From NCBI GenBank assembly GCA_018907035.1, contig JACCIC010000272.1, forward strand, positions 1 to 64,000: a DNA stretch of 64,000 bases. The letters run 5' to 3'. Positions 31,502 to 43,199 of this stretch are shown here, in pieces. Below the pieces are notes generated by a model. That model searched no databases and was not told where the DNA came from. It worked only from the letters and a program-made list of their open reading frames with translations. Position 1 is the stretch's first letter. Every line of letters starts with the position of its first letter. This stretch comes from Sycobia sp. Sy_11 (Eukaryota; Arthropoda; Insecta; Hymenoptera; Epichrysomallidae). The translations under genes were made by a program, and so were the position numbers.

Positions 31502-32422
31502 TCAGGGGTATATTTTTTGTTTGCCAGGTTTATGGCGTATTTCTTGTCTCCTAAATAAATGCTCTCGAGCTTCGAGTCTTCGTTCTACTGCTATCGCGTC
31601 TTTTACTACGTCCTCGATAGCTTCGTTCTCTTTTAATCTAGTTTCGATTTCGGGCTTTAATCCTAGTCGAAAACATTCTATGATTGCCTTTTCGATGCTG
31701 CACTTGAAAGCGGCTGTATTTGGTGCTTTGGTTATATGCCGATTAACATCATAAATTTGAGAACCGATGCCTCTCATTCTATTCGCATATCTTATAACTG
31801 ATTCATGTTCACCGTGATATTGACTATTCAGTTCGCCGAGAAGTTCGTGCACATTTTTGGATTGGGCGTAAAAGTCCTTTCAATGTTCTTTAAATTCTTC
31901 GACTGTGGCGAATGCGTACCCAGATATTATTTCTCTTGCTTCACCCAAGAGTTTTCTCTTAAGTAATTTCGTGAAGCTTTCTTCGAGATTGTTGCTTATA
32001 AGTTCCCTAACTTCTGTACAGTATTCTAAGAAATGGCTAAGGGGAATATTTTTCCCGTCAAATTCAGGAATAAACTTTAGTGCTTCCTTTAAAGATATGG
32101 TTGTAGATTGATCGTTCGCCATTTTAGTACTTGGTAGGTGTTCAGCTATTAAGCAATCACTTATCAGGTGCGATAAGTACGGTCTGACCGTCCTTTGTTC
32201 GGCGAGGTCTATAGAATCACCTGAGAACGATAAGTTTTCAGGGGTAGATAAACCTGTATGTATGGGACAGACATCTTCTATATTTTGTTCGATATTTGAT
32301 TGTTCTCGAGGCGTTGATGTACCGAATGGCGTAAATTTAACCTCTTTTAAGTCTTCCGGAGGAGTACTCAATTCGTCCTCTCTTGGTTGATTTTCGGATT
32401 CGTTTTTTAATGGGATTTCTAA
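31502..32422 (-). pseudogene. gag: gag capsid region
   Basis: Two open pieces, 32371-31880 (163 residues, FIPEFDGKNIPLSHFLEYC) and 31852-31502 (116 residues, ending in a basic stretch), split by a stop near 31878. Both have the retrotransposon-gag pattern of helices. Coding-like sequence extends upstream of the first Met to about 32422, right next to the LTR/(TA)n block. Confidence 0.8.
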
Positions 32423-32457
32423 CTATAAATAAAATTTTTATTAATTTTAATATAATT

Positions 32458-32488
<31 letters not shown>

Positions 32489-33541
32489 ATTTAATGTTTA
32501 TGTCTATTAAAATTAATAATATTTTGTTCTAATTATTAGCTCGATGTTACAATGGAAACGTTGGAAATTATGTTGAATTTATAGAAAATTTATTGAAAAA
32601 TATTTGACTCAAAAAAGTGTTCATGAAAATTATAAGTTAATAATAGAAGAAGAAGTTCTTCAATGACAGGCAAAAGCAGTGTATAACGCACGTATAATTC
32701 CATGCATAAATTTTGAACATTTTAAAGTAATATTTTTAAAAGATTTTAATTCCGTGGAAGTTAGAATAAAAGCTAAAACTGAGTGGATGAGAAGACGTTT
32801 TATAGCTCAAGATCATTCCCGTCATGAATACTTCGTGGATGAAGTTGCTGCAGCAAAATATTTCACACCACGCATGGATTCATACGAGACGAACTATAGC
32901 ATAGTTAAACAGTTTCTCAGATCGCATGCGTGATGATTTAAGTACCGTTGACTATAATGATTCCGATAAGGTAGCAAAGGTGTTACTAAAATTAGATGCT
33001 CTTTATAGCGACAAAGATCCAATTTCATAAAAATTGTCATTAAGGTCTGGACGTTCAAATCATATAAAGAAAAAAGATAGTGATTTTAATTGTAAGTATA
33101 ATAATGGAAATAAGTGTAATTGCAATTTTCATAGTGCTCATAATAGTAGATCTGTAGCTAAAAATTTTACTAGAGATTCTTATCAAAATTTTTCACGAAG
33201 TGAAAATTGGAAAAAACGGGAACATGGAAATATTCTACAAAACTCAACAAATCAAATACAAGCGAATAATACTTGAGGAGCAGTACGACCTTTTGTCTCA
33301 ATATTACGCATCAAACATCGAGAGACTAAAACGTAAATACAGGGACCGTAAACAGAAACTATACGGAAAGAAATGCCTGCGGACAATCACAAACGTTTGT
33401 ACGCGCCATTGGATCGCATTTGTTAATAATCTTTGATGGGACGTATAAAATGGACCAGATGATGAAAACAAACAAATTTCTGAGGATAAAGTTTTTGTAA
33501 GCCCAAGACTTTGTATTTCCGTATACGGTCGAGATATTCCA

Positions 33542-33817
33542 ATGCTATTAGATACAGATAGCGAAATTACGTGTACTTCAGAAGCTTTTTATCTAGAATT
33601 AAAAAACGGAATCGAATTAAATGAACTTCCAGTGAAAAATATGAGCGCATATAATGCAGTATTGAGAAGTGGAACAACTATTAAAATGCCGTTTCTATTA
33701 AAATTAAAAATGTGGAAATTTGAAATAAATTCGATTTTGTTCGTTATAACAGGTTTAAGCACGGACATGATAGCCGGTGTTGATTGGCTATACAAAAATC
33801 AAGGTATTGTAGATTAA
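33542..33817 (+). pseudogene. Retropepsin fragment
   Basis: 91 residues. LLDTDSE stands where LLDTGSE is expected, with the catalytic Asp kept and the next Gly replaced. The C-terminal signature is degraded to DMIAGVDWL. It belongs to the decayed Gypsy copy. Confidence 0.75.
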
Positions 33818-34444
33818 AGGAAATTAAAAATATTTTTATTTCAAGAATTGGTTCCGAATAATTAATTTACGTTCGATTTAATGCCAGCAAGGACGCCATC
33901 ACAAGTTGTACATATGATAGAACTAAAAAATAAAGAGAAAAATGATCGAATGGGGGATTTAAAATCGTTTGAAAATTTCAATTTTATGGTACAGAATTTG
34001 AAAAGCAAGTTTACAAGCATGTACAAAATTTAAATGTGCTATTAGACGTCGAAAAGGAACGAGTTCAAGCGTTGTTTATCAAACATCGCGCAGTCTCTTA
34101 GAATAAACCTTGTCTCACTAATGTTTATAAATACACTATTATACCGAAAGTAAATCGCCCGCACGTAAGGAAATCTTATCCTGTTCCGTTAAAATTAAGA
34201 GATGCTGTCGCCAAAGAAATTAAAAAATTATAAACGGACGGTATTATTCAGAGATCTACAAGGGAATTTTGAAACGCACTTCGAATAGTTATTAAAAAGA
34301 ATGATCATATTAGACATTGCCTCGATGCGCGATATTAAAATAATATTATAGCTTCAGATCAGGAATTACTGCCTCGCACTGAAGAAATAAAGCTAAAATT
34401 CTATAATACCCGAATTTTTTCAACTACGATTTGATTAGAGGATA

Positions 34445-34921
34445 TTGGGAAATTCCAATTCTCGTAAATACACCGCAGTTTTTAATGGCTTTTCGCTATA
34501 TCAATTTCGACGTATTCGGTTTGGGTTAAAAACAGCTGGTAGTGGTTTTATACGAGTACTTAGTCTCTCATTAGATGAACTACTCAAATTTGCTACTTAT
34601 TATATTGATGATTTACTCGTAGCGTCTAATGATTTAGACGAACATATTTTGCAATTAGACGCACTATTTCAGAGAGTAACAGAGTATGGTTTTACTTTGA
34701 GCTTCGAGAAGTCTTGTTTCTGTCGTGAATCTGTACCGTTTTTATCGTTTATACTGTCTAGGGATGGAATTCGCGCCAATTCTGAAAGTATAAACAAAAT
34801 AGTAACTTTTCCAAAACCTAAAGATAAACGTCAGTTGCAGTCTTTCCTGAAATGTGTAAATATTAACGATGGATTAGTGACAGGCATGCAAATTATGTTG
34901 ATCCATTTGATGATCTGTTAA
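34445..34921 (+). pseudogene. Reverse transcriptase fragment
   Basis: The open part has FRRIRFGLKTAGSGF, the YIDDLLV catalytic motif at about 34601-34620, the downstream SFEKSCF and FLSFILSRDGI, then a deletion after QLQSFLKCVN. The upstream palm lies in other frames. Same element as the RNase H piece at 34981-35277. Confidence 0.85.
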
Positions 34922-34980
34922 AGAATGAATGTCATTATAGCACAGCTGAAAAGGAGCTACTGGCAGTAATTTATCCTATT

Positions 34981-35277
34981 TTGAAATTTCGAACATATTC
35001 AATGTATAATGAATTTGATATTATAGCCGATCACCAAGCATTGACTTTTTTATTGAGCACTGCCTTTACTATTTACTGCTCGATAATGCGTTGGTTTTTG
35101 ATGTTACAGGAATACACGTTTCGTATTTATCATTGTCGTGGAATGGATAATGTGATTGCCGATTTTTTCAGTCCTCATTTTCAGAGTCAATACTCCTATA
35201 CCTCAAATAGATTTTTAATGTGGAATGTTATGAAGCAGTTGCTTTCTGAAAATGTAAAAGACTCATCATCTTTCTAA
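34981..35277 (+). pseudogene. RNase H fragment
   Basis: The reading holds IIADHQALTFLL and WFLMLQEYTFRIYHCRGMDN, the second half of a Ty3/Gypsy RNase H. The first half is out of frame upstream (TAEKELLAVIYP). Confidence 0.8.
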
Positions 35278-35290
35278 AACTATTGTGAGT

Positions 35291-35708
35291 TTATCAATGC
35301 GAAAAGAATTGGTTAATGAATTGAGACAACTACGCGATCCGAGACCCACAAATGGTTATTGGAGGAGAGGAGCAAGCAGAGCTACAAATGACAGCACAAC
35401 AGTACAAATGGCTGTAACAACGCCATAACATAATAACACAAACGGTAATAACAGAGTCCAAACGACTTAGGACTAAAATATACCATTTCCCCCTCTCGTT
35501 GTCGCCTTGATTTCACCCTCTACAACGAAACTCAGACTATCCAAGAAAGAGAATGCTGGTAGATCGTTACACAGTTATAAATCAAAATTGAGATAGCCGG
35601 AAAATGAGGCTAGGTAGAAGCACTCGCTTAAATATAAACATTGCGACGGCACAACGTCGGCGGGTGAAGACGGATTAAAATTAAATGAGCAAAAACGGCT
35701 TCAATATA
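35291..35708. other. No gene recognised
   Basis: Unassigned sequence of mixed composition, perhaps the tail of the preceding element. Confidence 0.4.
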
Positions 35709-36046
35709 AACTACGATGGTGGATTGATAAGTTTCCGGCATGAACAAGGGATGACGCCACGAGGCCTACCTTGAGGTCGCGTTCTCTAGTACCCTTCTTA
35801 GATAGCTCGTAGCTACAGTTCGAGTCCGATCGACATGCTAGTTTAGGTTTGAGAGTACGCTGAACAAGACGACTCTGTATTTTTCGTAAAAATGGAAAAG
35901 CTGGAAAATCGTGCTCTCGTCAAACACTTTTATTTGAAGGGGTTAACACCGAAGGAAATTAAGGAAGAGATGGACTTCACTGGGGACATCCTCCCCATCA
36001 TATTCCAACATTAAGCAGTGGGTTTCCGAGTTTCGAACTTAAAATT
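35709..36046 (+). mobile_element. Mariner, 5' fragment
   Basis: Starts at a terminal repeat GTGGATTGATAAGTTTCCGG and is closely related to the start of the copy at 36746, including the first transposase codons (ATGGAAAAGCTGGAAAA at 35892). Truncated after about 340 bases. Confidence 0.88.
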
Positions 36047-36360
36047 AAGCTTTCTGAAAGATTTAAAAAATTTTTTGGGAATATTTCGTGGAAACTTCCT
36101 TAAAAGATTCTTGTATGCATCACATAATATTTTTTAGACAGTAATATTTAAAATGATACTATTTTTTTCTTCTCCCCGCTTCATTTAAGAACAACAGCAG
36201 GGCCGTATCTTCCGAACGACCATTTATACAAAATAGAAATATACGATTGCGTTACCATTATCCAAATAAAGTAGTCTGTGAATAATAAAGTTCAAAAGTA
36301 GATGCGAACTTCTAGAGTGTAAGGGAATGAAGGGAACGTGGAGAGGCCGTAGCGGAAGAG
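36047..36360. other. No gene recognised
   Basis: Short AT-rich interval between a mariner fragment and a dispersed repeat. Confidence 0.4.
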
Positions 36361-36730
36361 ATAATGTAAATGAATTTGCATATAATAATTTGCAAATCTT
36401 ATGTAAATGACATTTGCACATCAGTAATAATAATCTAAATATCCTTGTTCAAATTTTTTAACTTAAAGCAAAATATACAAATATAACTTAACTTAAAAAA
36501 AATAATGACTTCGTTTAAAACTGGAGAATGTAAACTAGAAGCTAATTTTGATTTGATGAAATACTCGTTTTCGTTTTCATGTCATCTGTTGCATCATCAT
36601 TGCTCCGGCGTATTGTCGGCAACTCTTAGCACGCTTTGAAACTTGCAATTTTAAGTATTTATGGCCAGGTACAAGACAATTTACCGGCAAATTACAGGCA
36701 AAAAAAGTCAGCCAAAATCCGCAAGCTAAT
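36360..36730 (-). repeat. Dispersed repeat, inverted copy of 9090-9540
   Basis: Reverse complement of the repeat next to the first LTR element. It keeps TTTACCGGCAAATT and the GAAAACGAAAACGAG block. Confidence 0.65.
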
Positions 36731-36745
36731 TGTCAGTGTATTGTA

Positions 36746-37940
36746 CGAGGGTGGATTGATAAGTTTCCGGCCTAACCAAGAGATGGCGCCACTAGGCCTA
36801 CCTTGAGATGGCGTTGTATAGCACCCTTTTTAGATAGCTCGTAGCTAAATCTTCAGTCCGATCGCCATATTAGTTTAAGTTTGAGAGCACGCTGAACAAG
36901 ACGACTCTGTGTTTTTCGTAAAAATGGAAAAGCTGGAAAAACCTGCTCTCATCAAATCAAAACTTTTATTTGAAAGGGTTAACACAGAAGGAAATTAAAG
37001 AAGAGATCCTTCCCATCACATTCCACCATTAAGCAGTGGATTTCCGAGTTTCAAAAGGGTTGTGTGAGCACCTCTGATTAGCCTCGCTCAGGACGCCCCA
37101 TTGAGATTACAACACGAGATATGATCGCAAAAATCCATCAAATAGTGTTGAAAGACCGCAGATTAAAAGTACGTGAGATAGCTGGGACCTGTAAGATATC
37201 ATATGAACGTGTACAAAATATTTTGCACCAACATTTATATATGGACAATCTCTGTGCATTACGGATGCTACGTTTGCTGACAGTCGACCAAAAATTGATT
37301 CCAAAGAACATTTCTAAAGCCAATTTGGCGTTGTATAATAACCAAACGACAGTCTAAACAGTGCATTGGACCAGGGAACCAACTCCAAAGAAGGCAAAAA
37401 CAATTTTTTTGGTGATCAAGGTTATGGTTACTGTTTTTTGGGATGCACGAGGTATTATATACATCGACTCCCTTGAAAAGAGTAAAACTATCACTGGCCA
37501 ATACTACGCAGACTTATTGCAACGTTTGAGCCACGAAGTGAAAATTAAACGACCTCATCTGTCGAAGAAAATAATCTTGTTTCGTGACGATAACGCACCA
37601 GCGTACACGTCAACCGTGGCGATGGCTAAAATCCGCGATCTGAAGTTTTAATTGATGTCGCACGCTCCCTACTCTCCAGACCTAGCGCAGAGTGACTACT
37701 ATCTGTTTCTTAACCTCAAAAAATGGATTGGCGGTAAGAGATTTGCGGACAATAAAGAAGTAATCGAAGCTATAAATGGGTATTTTGAGCAGCTTGATCT
37801 CTATAGAGATGGCATTACTAGACTAGAACACCGCTATGAGAAATGTGCCAGACTTGGGAGAGATTATGTTGAGAAATAAAAAAAATTCTTAAAAACGTTG
37901 TTTTTCTTGGTCAGGCCGGAAACTTATCAATCCACCCTCT
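36746..37940 (+). mobile_element. Mariner, near full length
   Basis: About 1195 bases with inverted terminal repeats (CGAGGGTGGATTGATAAG at the left, its complement at the right except the last base) and TA on both sides (36744-36745, 37941-37942). The transposase frame is broken, see separate entry. Related copies: 35709 (truncated) and 46132 (inverted). Confidence 0.93.
36924..37879 (+). pseudogene. Mariner transposase, broken
   Basis: Pieces: decayed N-terminal helix-turn-helix (from 36924; 37121-37357), then 37361-37651 with the first catalytic Asp in VFWDARG and the second in LFRDDNAPAYTS, then a TAA, then 37652-37879 with YSPDLAQSDYYLF carrying the third Asp. This is the D,D34D arrangement of mariners. 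At least one frameshift and two stops. Confidence 0.9.
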
Positions 37941-37942
37941 TA

Positions 37943-38629
37943 CCGTCCGTCCCACCAACGATCTGTGAGAAAGGACATTGCAAAAACTGTTCCAGTCAAA
38001 CAAGCAGCAGAAAAAGAAAGAACAAAAAGTCAGAAAAGCCTTTCGCTCGCCTCGTACGCAAACGAAAACGTGAAGATGTACGACCGAGCAAGCTGATCCT
38101 GCGAAAGACTCGAATAAGAGCAAGCATATCAGTAGAATTAATTTAATAAAAGAAAATAATAAGTAAAATAAAAATAATAATAGTGTTCGAGCTGCTTACA
38201 TTATAATGGTAAGTTTCATGTCTTATATGCCTGGGAACTGATATGCAGTTTTTCCTTACTGAAGCAGATAACGAAATGTCATGTTCATTATTTATACTTT
38301 GTTACACAGAAACATTCCCGGCCGCATCTTGCTTGTGCTTTATCGGCCGGTTGTGCTCTAAAATTTTTCATTTTTGCTGAACTTTTCTTTTTGTTAACAA
38401 ATCTATACGTCATTGCGACTTTTGTGGATTTACAGTTTTTAGTGGGTTTCGAACCACTGTTTATTGCACTATGTTAATCCAGCCTAGAGTTCCTAACCAG
38501 TGTATAGGCTGTCCAGTTCATATTGCGGATTCTTATTTGCTGATTTATGGACCGGTGTATCGTGACGGTCCACTTATATAGCAATAAATAAAATCCATGT
38601 ATATATAATATAGTTTATTTGCCAGTATA
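37943..38629. other. No gene recognised
   Basis: A basic plus-strand frame at 37950-38146 (KRKNKKSEKPFARLVRKRKRED) has no match I know. The rest is AT-rich. Confidence 0.4.
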
Positions 38630-38776
38630 TATTTGTCAGTGTATATGATTAGAGTTTTAATTTTCTTTTGACAACTGTCAGATCCCCTTCTACCTATTCA
38701 AATTCCTCTATTATCTCTACTATTAGCCGATTCTCTATCGCTTCGAGTGACTCCTTGGTCTGGAGTCGTTCTTTGA

Positions 38777-39251
38777 CTAGATTTTCGAAGGCCTTATATG
38801 CGCCTGGCTCAATAGAGCTCGGACCTCAATAGAGGTATTATTTGCTCTTTGTAACCTGATTCTAATTTCCTCATATTTGATACAGACGCTCAGCAAGTGC
38901 TCTGGTATGTCCGCCTCCCCACACGAGCATGTATCGCTCTCTCTCTCTCTTTCTCTCAGATGAAAGCGAGTCTCGTGAGAAGTCTCCTTGCCCATTAAGG
39001 AATTGGATTAGCCATCGCGACGGCTTGATCCAGTCTGTCTCAATCCTATTTCTGACACTAGGCAGGTAAGAATGTGTCAGTCTACCTTGTCTCGAGATAT
39101 GCCAAATTTCCTGCCAGTCATCGAGATGTGTGTTCGATTTCATTCTCGCAGTATGACGTTGGTGCTCAGGTGACGCTGTATTTTTACGGTTTGCATACAG
39201 TTCCGCTCTACGTCTGCATTCCAGCACTATGGGGAGTTTACCCGCTATCAC
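38777..39251 (-). pseudogene. LINE C-terminal region with Cys motif
   Basis: Two overlapping frames. The Cys motif CSCGEADIPEHLLSVC is as in R1-like C-termini. A (GA)n expansion at 38937-38957 (TC on plus) sits just before it, adding ERERE residues and shifting the frame. Confidence 0.75.
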
Positions 39252-39651
39252 TGCTAGAACGTCGGTCGATGTGGTTCTGATGCAACGGTGACTCTAATGA
39301 ACGCGTGTCTTGAGTACTTGCCAACGTGCATTGCTGTTCTACAAACATCAAATCGTGCCAACTGCCGCTACATAAACAGCGATAGGTGTGAACAGCCTGG
39401 TATAGACAGTGTTATTAAATTTAAGGTCCACTTTCACCTTGCCAGGCATTCCAATCTGTTAAATAAATCCACACATTTGGATTGCACTGCTTTCAAATGG
39501 CTACCAATTTTTAGATGTTCGCCGAAGTGAATTCCAAGGTATCTCACGCTTTCTAATCCCTTCACCCTCGAGCTGCCGATCTTAATAAGAGGAGGACTCT
39601 CGGGTCAAGGTGGCATCTCAATAACAACATTCCACACTTTTGAGAGGCCAG

Positions 39652-39861
39652 TCATATTTTATTGAGGCGACACCAGGATTCCACTTCTTTAATGAAATTC
39701 TGGTCTATCCTTGCGATGTGTCTACGCAAGTCTCCCTCCACAAAGAGCGCAATGCCGTCTGCATAGGCAATGACTTTGCAACCTCGTCTTGAGAACTGCC
39801 AAAGAAGAGAATCAAGGACAAGATCGACAGAGATGGGCCCAGTACGGACTCCTGTGGGCAT
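39652..39861 (-). pseudogene. LINE reverse transcriptase fragment
   Basis: Contains LVLDSLLWQF and VIAYADGIALFVEGD. The catalytic YADD is changed to YADG, so activity is lost. The upstream RT is visible in broken frames to about 40500 (DPESYWPICLLSILDK). Confidence 0.85.
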
Positions 39862-41059
39862 CCCCTACTGATCCCAAGTTGCACTTTCTTAAATCCATGA
39901 ATGAGGACTCCACGGCCCTTCAGATAATCTCTTATTAGTTTACAGAGACCCCTGGGGCACGCTTTGCTTTTTAATGCTGTTAGTACAGCGGTCTACTACA
40001 CATTGTCAAAGGCGTCCTTGATGCCCAGGAAGATTGCTACAACATATTTTCTACTCGAGTCACTCACATACCTACGCAACTGAACTATGGCGTCCTCAGT
40101 GGATTGCCCTCTCCTAAAGCCATATTGTTATTGGAGATAATCCATATGCCATTATAGATAATTGTGTTTCTATGATCTTGTTTAGTCTGTTCAGTATTAG
40201 AGCTTGAAAGGTTTTGTCGAGTATTGACAGTAGGCAGATGGGCCAATAGGACTCAGGGTCCTCAGGTTTTTTGCCTTCGTCCTTTCAGAGTGTGACGACT
40301 TCACCGACCTTCCACTCATTGGGGAAGACCGAGAACCTCAGACACGAGTTGTATATATTGATCAGGTCCTGCCTGATGGTCGGCAGTCTGGTTCGAATAA
40401 TGGCCAAGTCGAAGCTATCTGAGCCAGGGACCTTATGCTTCATCTAGGCCAAGACGTGATCGAACTCAGCGAGATTAAATTCACCCTCTGTCCCTACGGG
40501 CGGGAGGATGTTGTTTAAGTGTGTCATATCTGTTTGCTCTTGCATTTCATCCTATATATTGTCTGGAGTGAAAAGGGTGTTTAGTACTGCTGTAAGAGTG
40601 CTCACCCAGCCCATCGTGTAGGTGATATCAACCAGACGGATGTTCTTTATTTTCAGCAAGCACCTTCTTTTATGGTCAGCTTACCCATTTTAAGCTGGTA
40701 AGCTATACCCCAAGGGTTCTGATATCCCTTCACTGTGATAAAGTCTTGCGAGCTACGGATATATTTCTTCCTGGCCGCTTGGTATTCCTTCTTGACATGG
40801 TCTCGTATAACGGGATCACGCTCTTTCTGGAACAGGAATCTAATTTAGAGCTCCACCAGGGAATCCTCCTAGTAGTTACCCTACTCCTTGGTATGGCAGC
40901 ATTGTATGCTTTCTTCAAAGTGGCTGTCAATGAGCGAGCTCTCTCAATAGTCTCCATTTTGGATCTGGGCATTTCTTTAGAGATCTGGTCCCATTTATCC
41001 TCGAGTAAAGCGCAGAAGGTTTCCCAGTTCGCTTTTTGTGTGGAATATCGCTTTAGCCT

Positions 41060-41380
41060 TTATCCCTGGTTTGCAACACCTGAACTTGTGGTTATGCCTG
41101 CTCCATTAAGGCGGAACGTGATCCTACTATGATCACTCGAGGTGTAGTCCTCTCTGACGGTCCATCCCGTGATGAGTGTCTGGAGATTCGTGATGACAAG
41201 AGTTACGTCCCCATTTCCTTTTCCAACTTCGTTGGAGACGGTAGCGATACTGTCTGGCACAATGGCGATCCGGAGATTCCATTGCGCTAAAAATTTTTCC
41301 AGTTCATCCCCTTTGCGGTCAGTGCGATTAGATCCCCGAAGGGGGGATCTGGCATTGGAATCCACATCTATTAGCACCAT
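41060..41380 (-). pseudogene. LINE endonuclease C-terminal part
   Basis: DSNARSPLRGS and SDHSRITFRL are the conserved Asp-Asn and Ser-Asp-His motifs of AP-type endonucleases of non-LTR elements, which nick the target to start reverse transcription. The N-terminal half lies in broken sequence to about 41600. Confidence 0.85.
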
Positions 41381-41837
41381 CCTCCCCCGAAGTGGATGGA
41401 GCTTATTCAGTTGCGTAAGGTGAACGCCTATTTTGTGGTTCAGCTGGAATTATCCACTGACCACATACATCGACAAAGAGCTGTTGAAGTCCTACTTGAC
41501 TTGCATTTTTTCAACCGGAAATTCATTTTAGTTCCTGAGGATGAATCATAGCGGTTCGAGACGTTCCACACCAAAGGTGAATCTAAATTTAAGGTGGTGA
41601 GGTCAGTTAGTTTGTCCTTTACTAATTAGAATATTCCTATTTCGATGCGCAACTTTTTGGTTTGAAAGTCTATAAGTCAAGTATAAATATTAATAATTAA
41701 ATTAGACAGCTAATATACAGAGAAAATCATTTGGAAACACTGGGAATTTATTTGGCAATCTCTTTTGTTTCAACGACAATTCATTGTCGGTGAAGGTATA
41801 ATACGCAAGTGTTGTCGACTATGTAACTTATTTATAG

Positions 41838-41840
<3 letters not shown>

Positions 41841-41888
<48 letters not shown>
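41841..41888. repeat. (TA)n microsatellite, left of mariner
   Basis: Alternating TA ending exactly at the mariner terminal repeat. Confidence 0.95.
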
Positions 41889-41889
<1 letters not shown>

Positions 41890-43147
41890 GAGGTGTGTTA
41901 AAAAAATAACGACAATTTTCGTTTTATGAAAAACATATTTATTTATACATCAATATCAATTTTATCCCCTTCAAAGTAATCTGCCTTGGACATAATGCAC
42001 TTGTGCCAACGCTTTTTCCAATCCTCGAAACACTATTGTAACATGATCTTTGTAATAGCTTTTAGCTTTTTCAGCGATTCGCTTTTAATATCATCTATGC
42101 TTGTAAAACTGCGGTCTTTTAATGCTCTCTTTATTTTTGGAAATAGAAAAAACTTACATGGAATGGTGAATATGGAAGTTGTGGCATCGTTAAAATTTTG
42201 TTTTTGGCCAAAAATTCACGAACAAGCAATGAAGTGTGAGCAGGTGCATTATCGTGGTGCAATAGCCATGAATTGCTTTGACACAAATCCGAGCCTTTTA
42301 TCGGATTGTTTGACGCAAACGACGTTGAACTTGTAGGTAATGCTCCTTATTGGTTGTTTGACCTTGTCGCAAAAATTCATCATGCACTATGGCATTAAAA
42401 TCGAAGAAAACAGTGAGCGTATCGTTCACATTCGAAAGCACTTGTCAAGCCTTTTTCGGTTGTGGCGATCTAGAATAGCTTCCCTGGGACGACTGAGCCT
42501 GAGTTTCGACATCGTTTCCGTAAACCTATGTTTCGCCATCTGTCATAACATGTTTTATTAGTTCTACATCATTATTAACTTCATTTAACGATTCCTGAGG
42601 AACTTCCATTCGCCGCTGTTTTTGTTCAAAGTTCAACAATTTTTGCTGCCACACGTTTCATATCCAAAACATACGAAAAAATTCCATGACATAAGCCAAC
42701 TGATATGCGAACATCATAAGCGACTTCTCTGATTGCGATTCGGCGATCGTTCATAAACATTTCTTTCACTTTTTCGACGTTTTTATCACTTTTTGATGTG
42801 CTTGGGCGTCCGGGTCGTTTGTCATCTTCAACGTTTTTGCGGCCATCTTCGAAACGCTTATACCACTCGTAAATCCTTGTTTTACTCATAGCGCACTGAC
42901 CATATGCCTCGGTTAACATTTTACATACTATACTACACTTTATTTCATTTTTTAAGCAAAAATTGAATATAAATACTTTGCTTCCTTTTTTTGACAAACG
43001 TAAATCGGCAAGTTCAAAAAACACGTCAAACGATAGTGGCTCCCATTTAAAAAGTATGCAATGAATATGGCTGAAAATTTGATACAGGTGGATTTTCCAA
43101 ACCCGCGAAATATAGAAATTCTCATTACTTTTTGAACACACCTCGTA
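41889..43147 (-). mobile_element. Mariner of a second family, inside (TA)n
   Basis: Ends in ACGAGGTGTGTTAAAAAA at the left and the imperfect complement ...GAACACACCTCGT at the right. (TA)n arrays abut both ends, so the element appears to have landed inside one array. Transposase (minus strand, about 43080 to 42000): helix-turn-helix with WYKRFEDGRKNVEDD and GRPSTS, then decayed catalytic parts including ETYVYGNDVETQ. Different from the 36746 family in ends and protein. Confidence 0.9.
42626..43080 (-). pseudogene. Mariner transposase N-terminal part
   Basis: The readable part runs from the first helix-turn-helix through RIYEWYKRFEDG to ISVGLCHGIFSYVLDMKRVAAKIV. Upstream codons of the same frame run into the terminal repeat and (TA)n and are not part of the protein. 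Catalytic-domain codons follow below 42626 in several frames. Confidence 0.85.
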
Positions 43148-43157
43148 TATATATGTA

Positions 43158-43159
43158 TG

Positions 43160-43197
<38 letters not shown>
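43158..43197. repeat. (TA)n microsatellite, right of mariner
   Basis: Continuation of the array split by the mariner. Confidence 0.9.

Positions 43198-43199
<2 letters not shown>

Larger units (their letters stand above)
24189..32551 (-). mobile_element. Ty3/Gypsy element with env, decayed
   Basis: Minus-strand order: LTR start at 32551, gag 32422-31000, protease 31034-30540, RT 30120-29540, RNase H 29650-28900, integrase 28150-27120, env 26729-24900, LTR start at 24391. Terminal blocks TGTAACATCGAG match over about 60 bases (24331-24391 and 32490-32551). The 5' copy then runs through (TA)n almost directly into gag, so most of the 5' LTR and the primer site are gone. AAGGGG before 24391 (minus strand) may be the end of the polypurine tract. 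All genes carry lesions. Confidence 0.88.
32552..35290 (+). mobile_element. Ty3/Gypsy fragment, decayed
   Basis: Begins at the end of the minus-strand element. Pieces in order: gag-like 32552-32933, a basic Asn-rich segment 33034-33276, protease 33542-33817 (LLDTDSEITC, Gly to Asp after DT; MIAGVDWL), RT 34080-34880 with YIDD, and RNase H 34925-35280 (Asp-His in ADHQALTF). No integrase is seen. Many stops. The left edge suggests the minus-strand element inserted into it or deleted its 5' part. Confidence 0.85.
38630..41600 (-). mobile_element. R1-like LINE, decayed
   Basis: Minus-strand order: endonuclease (41380-41060), linker (40972-40730), RT (about 40500-39650), C-terminal Cys-rich region (39250-38780). 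An AP-like endonuclease before RT, without RNase H, fits the R1/Jockey group. Frames are interrupted throughout. The 3' tail and exact limits are not clear. Confidence 0.85.
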
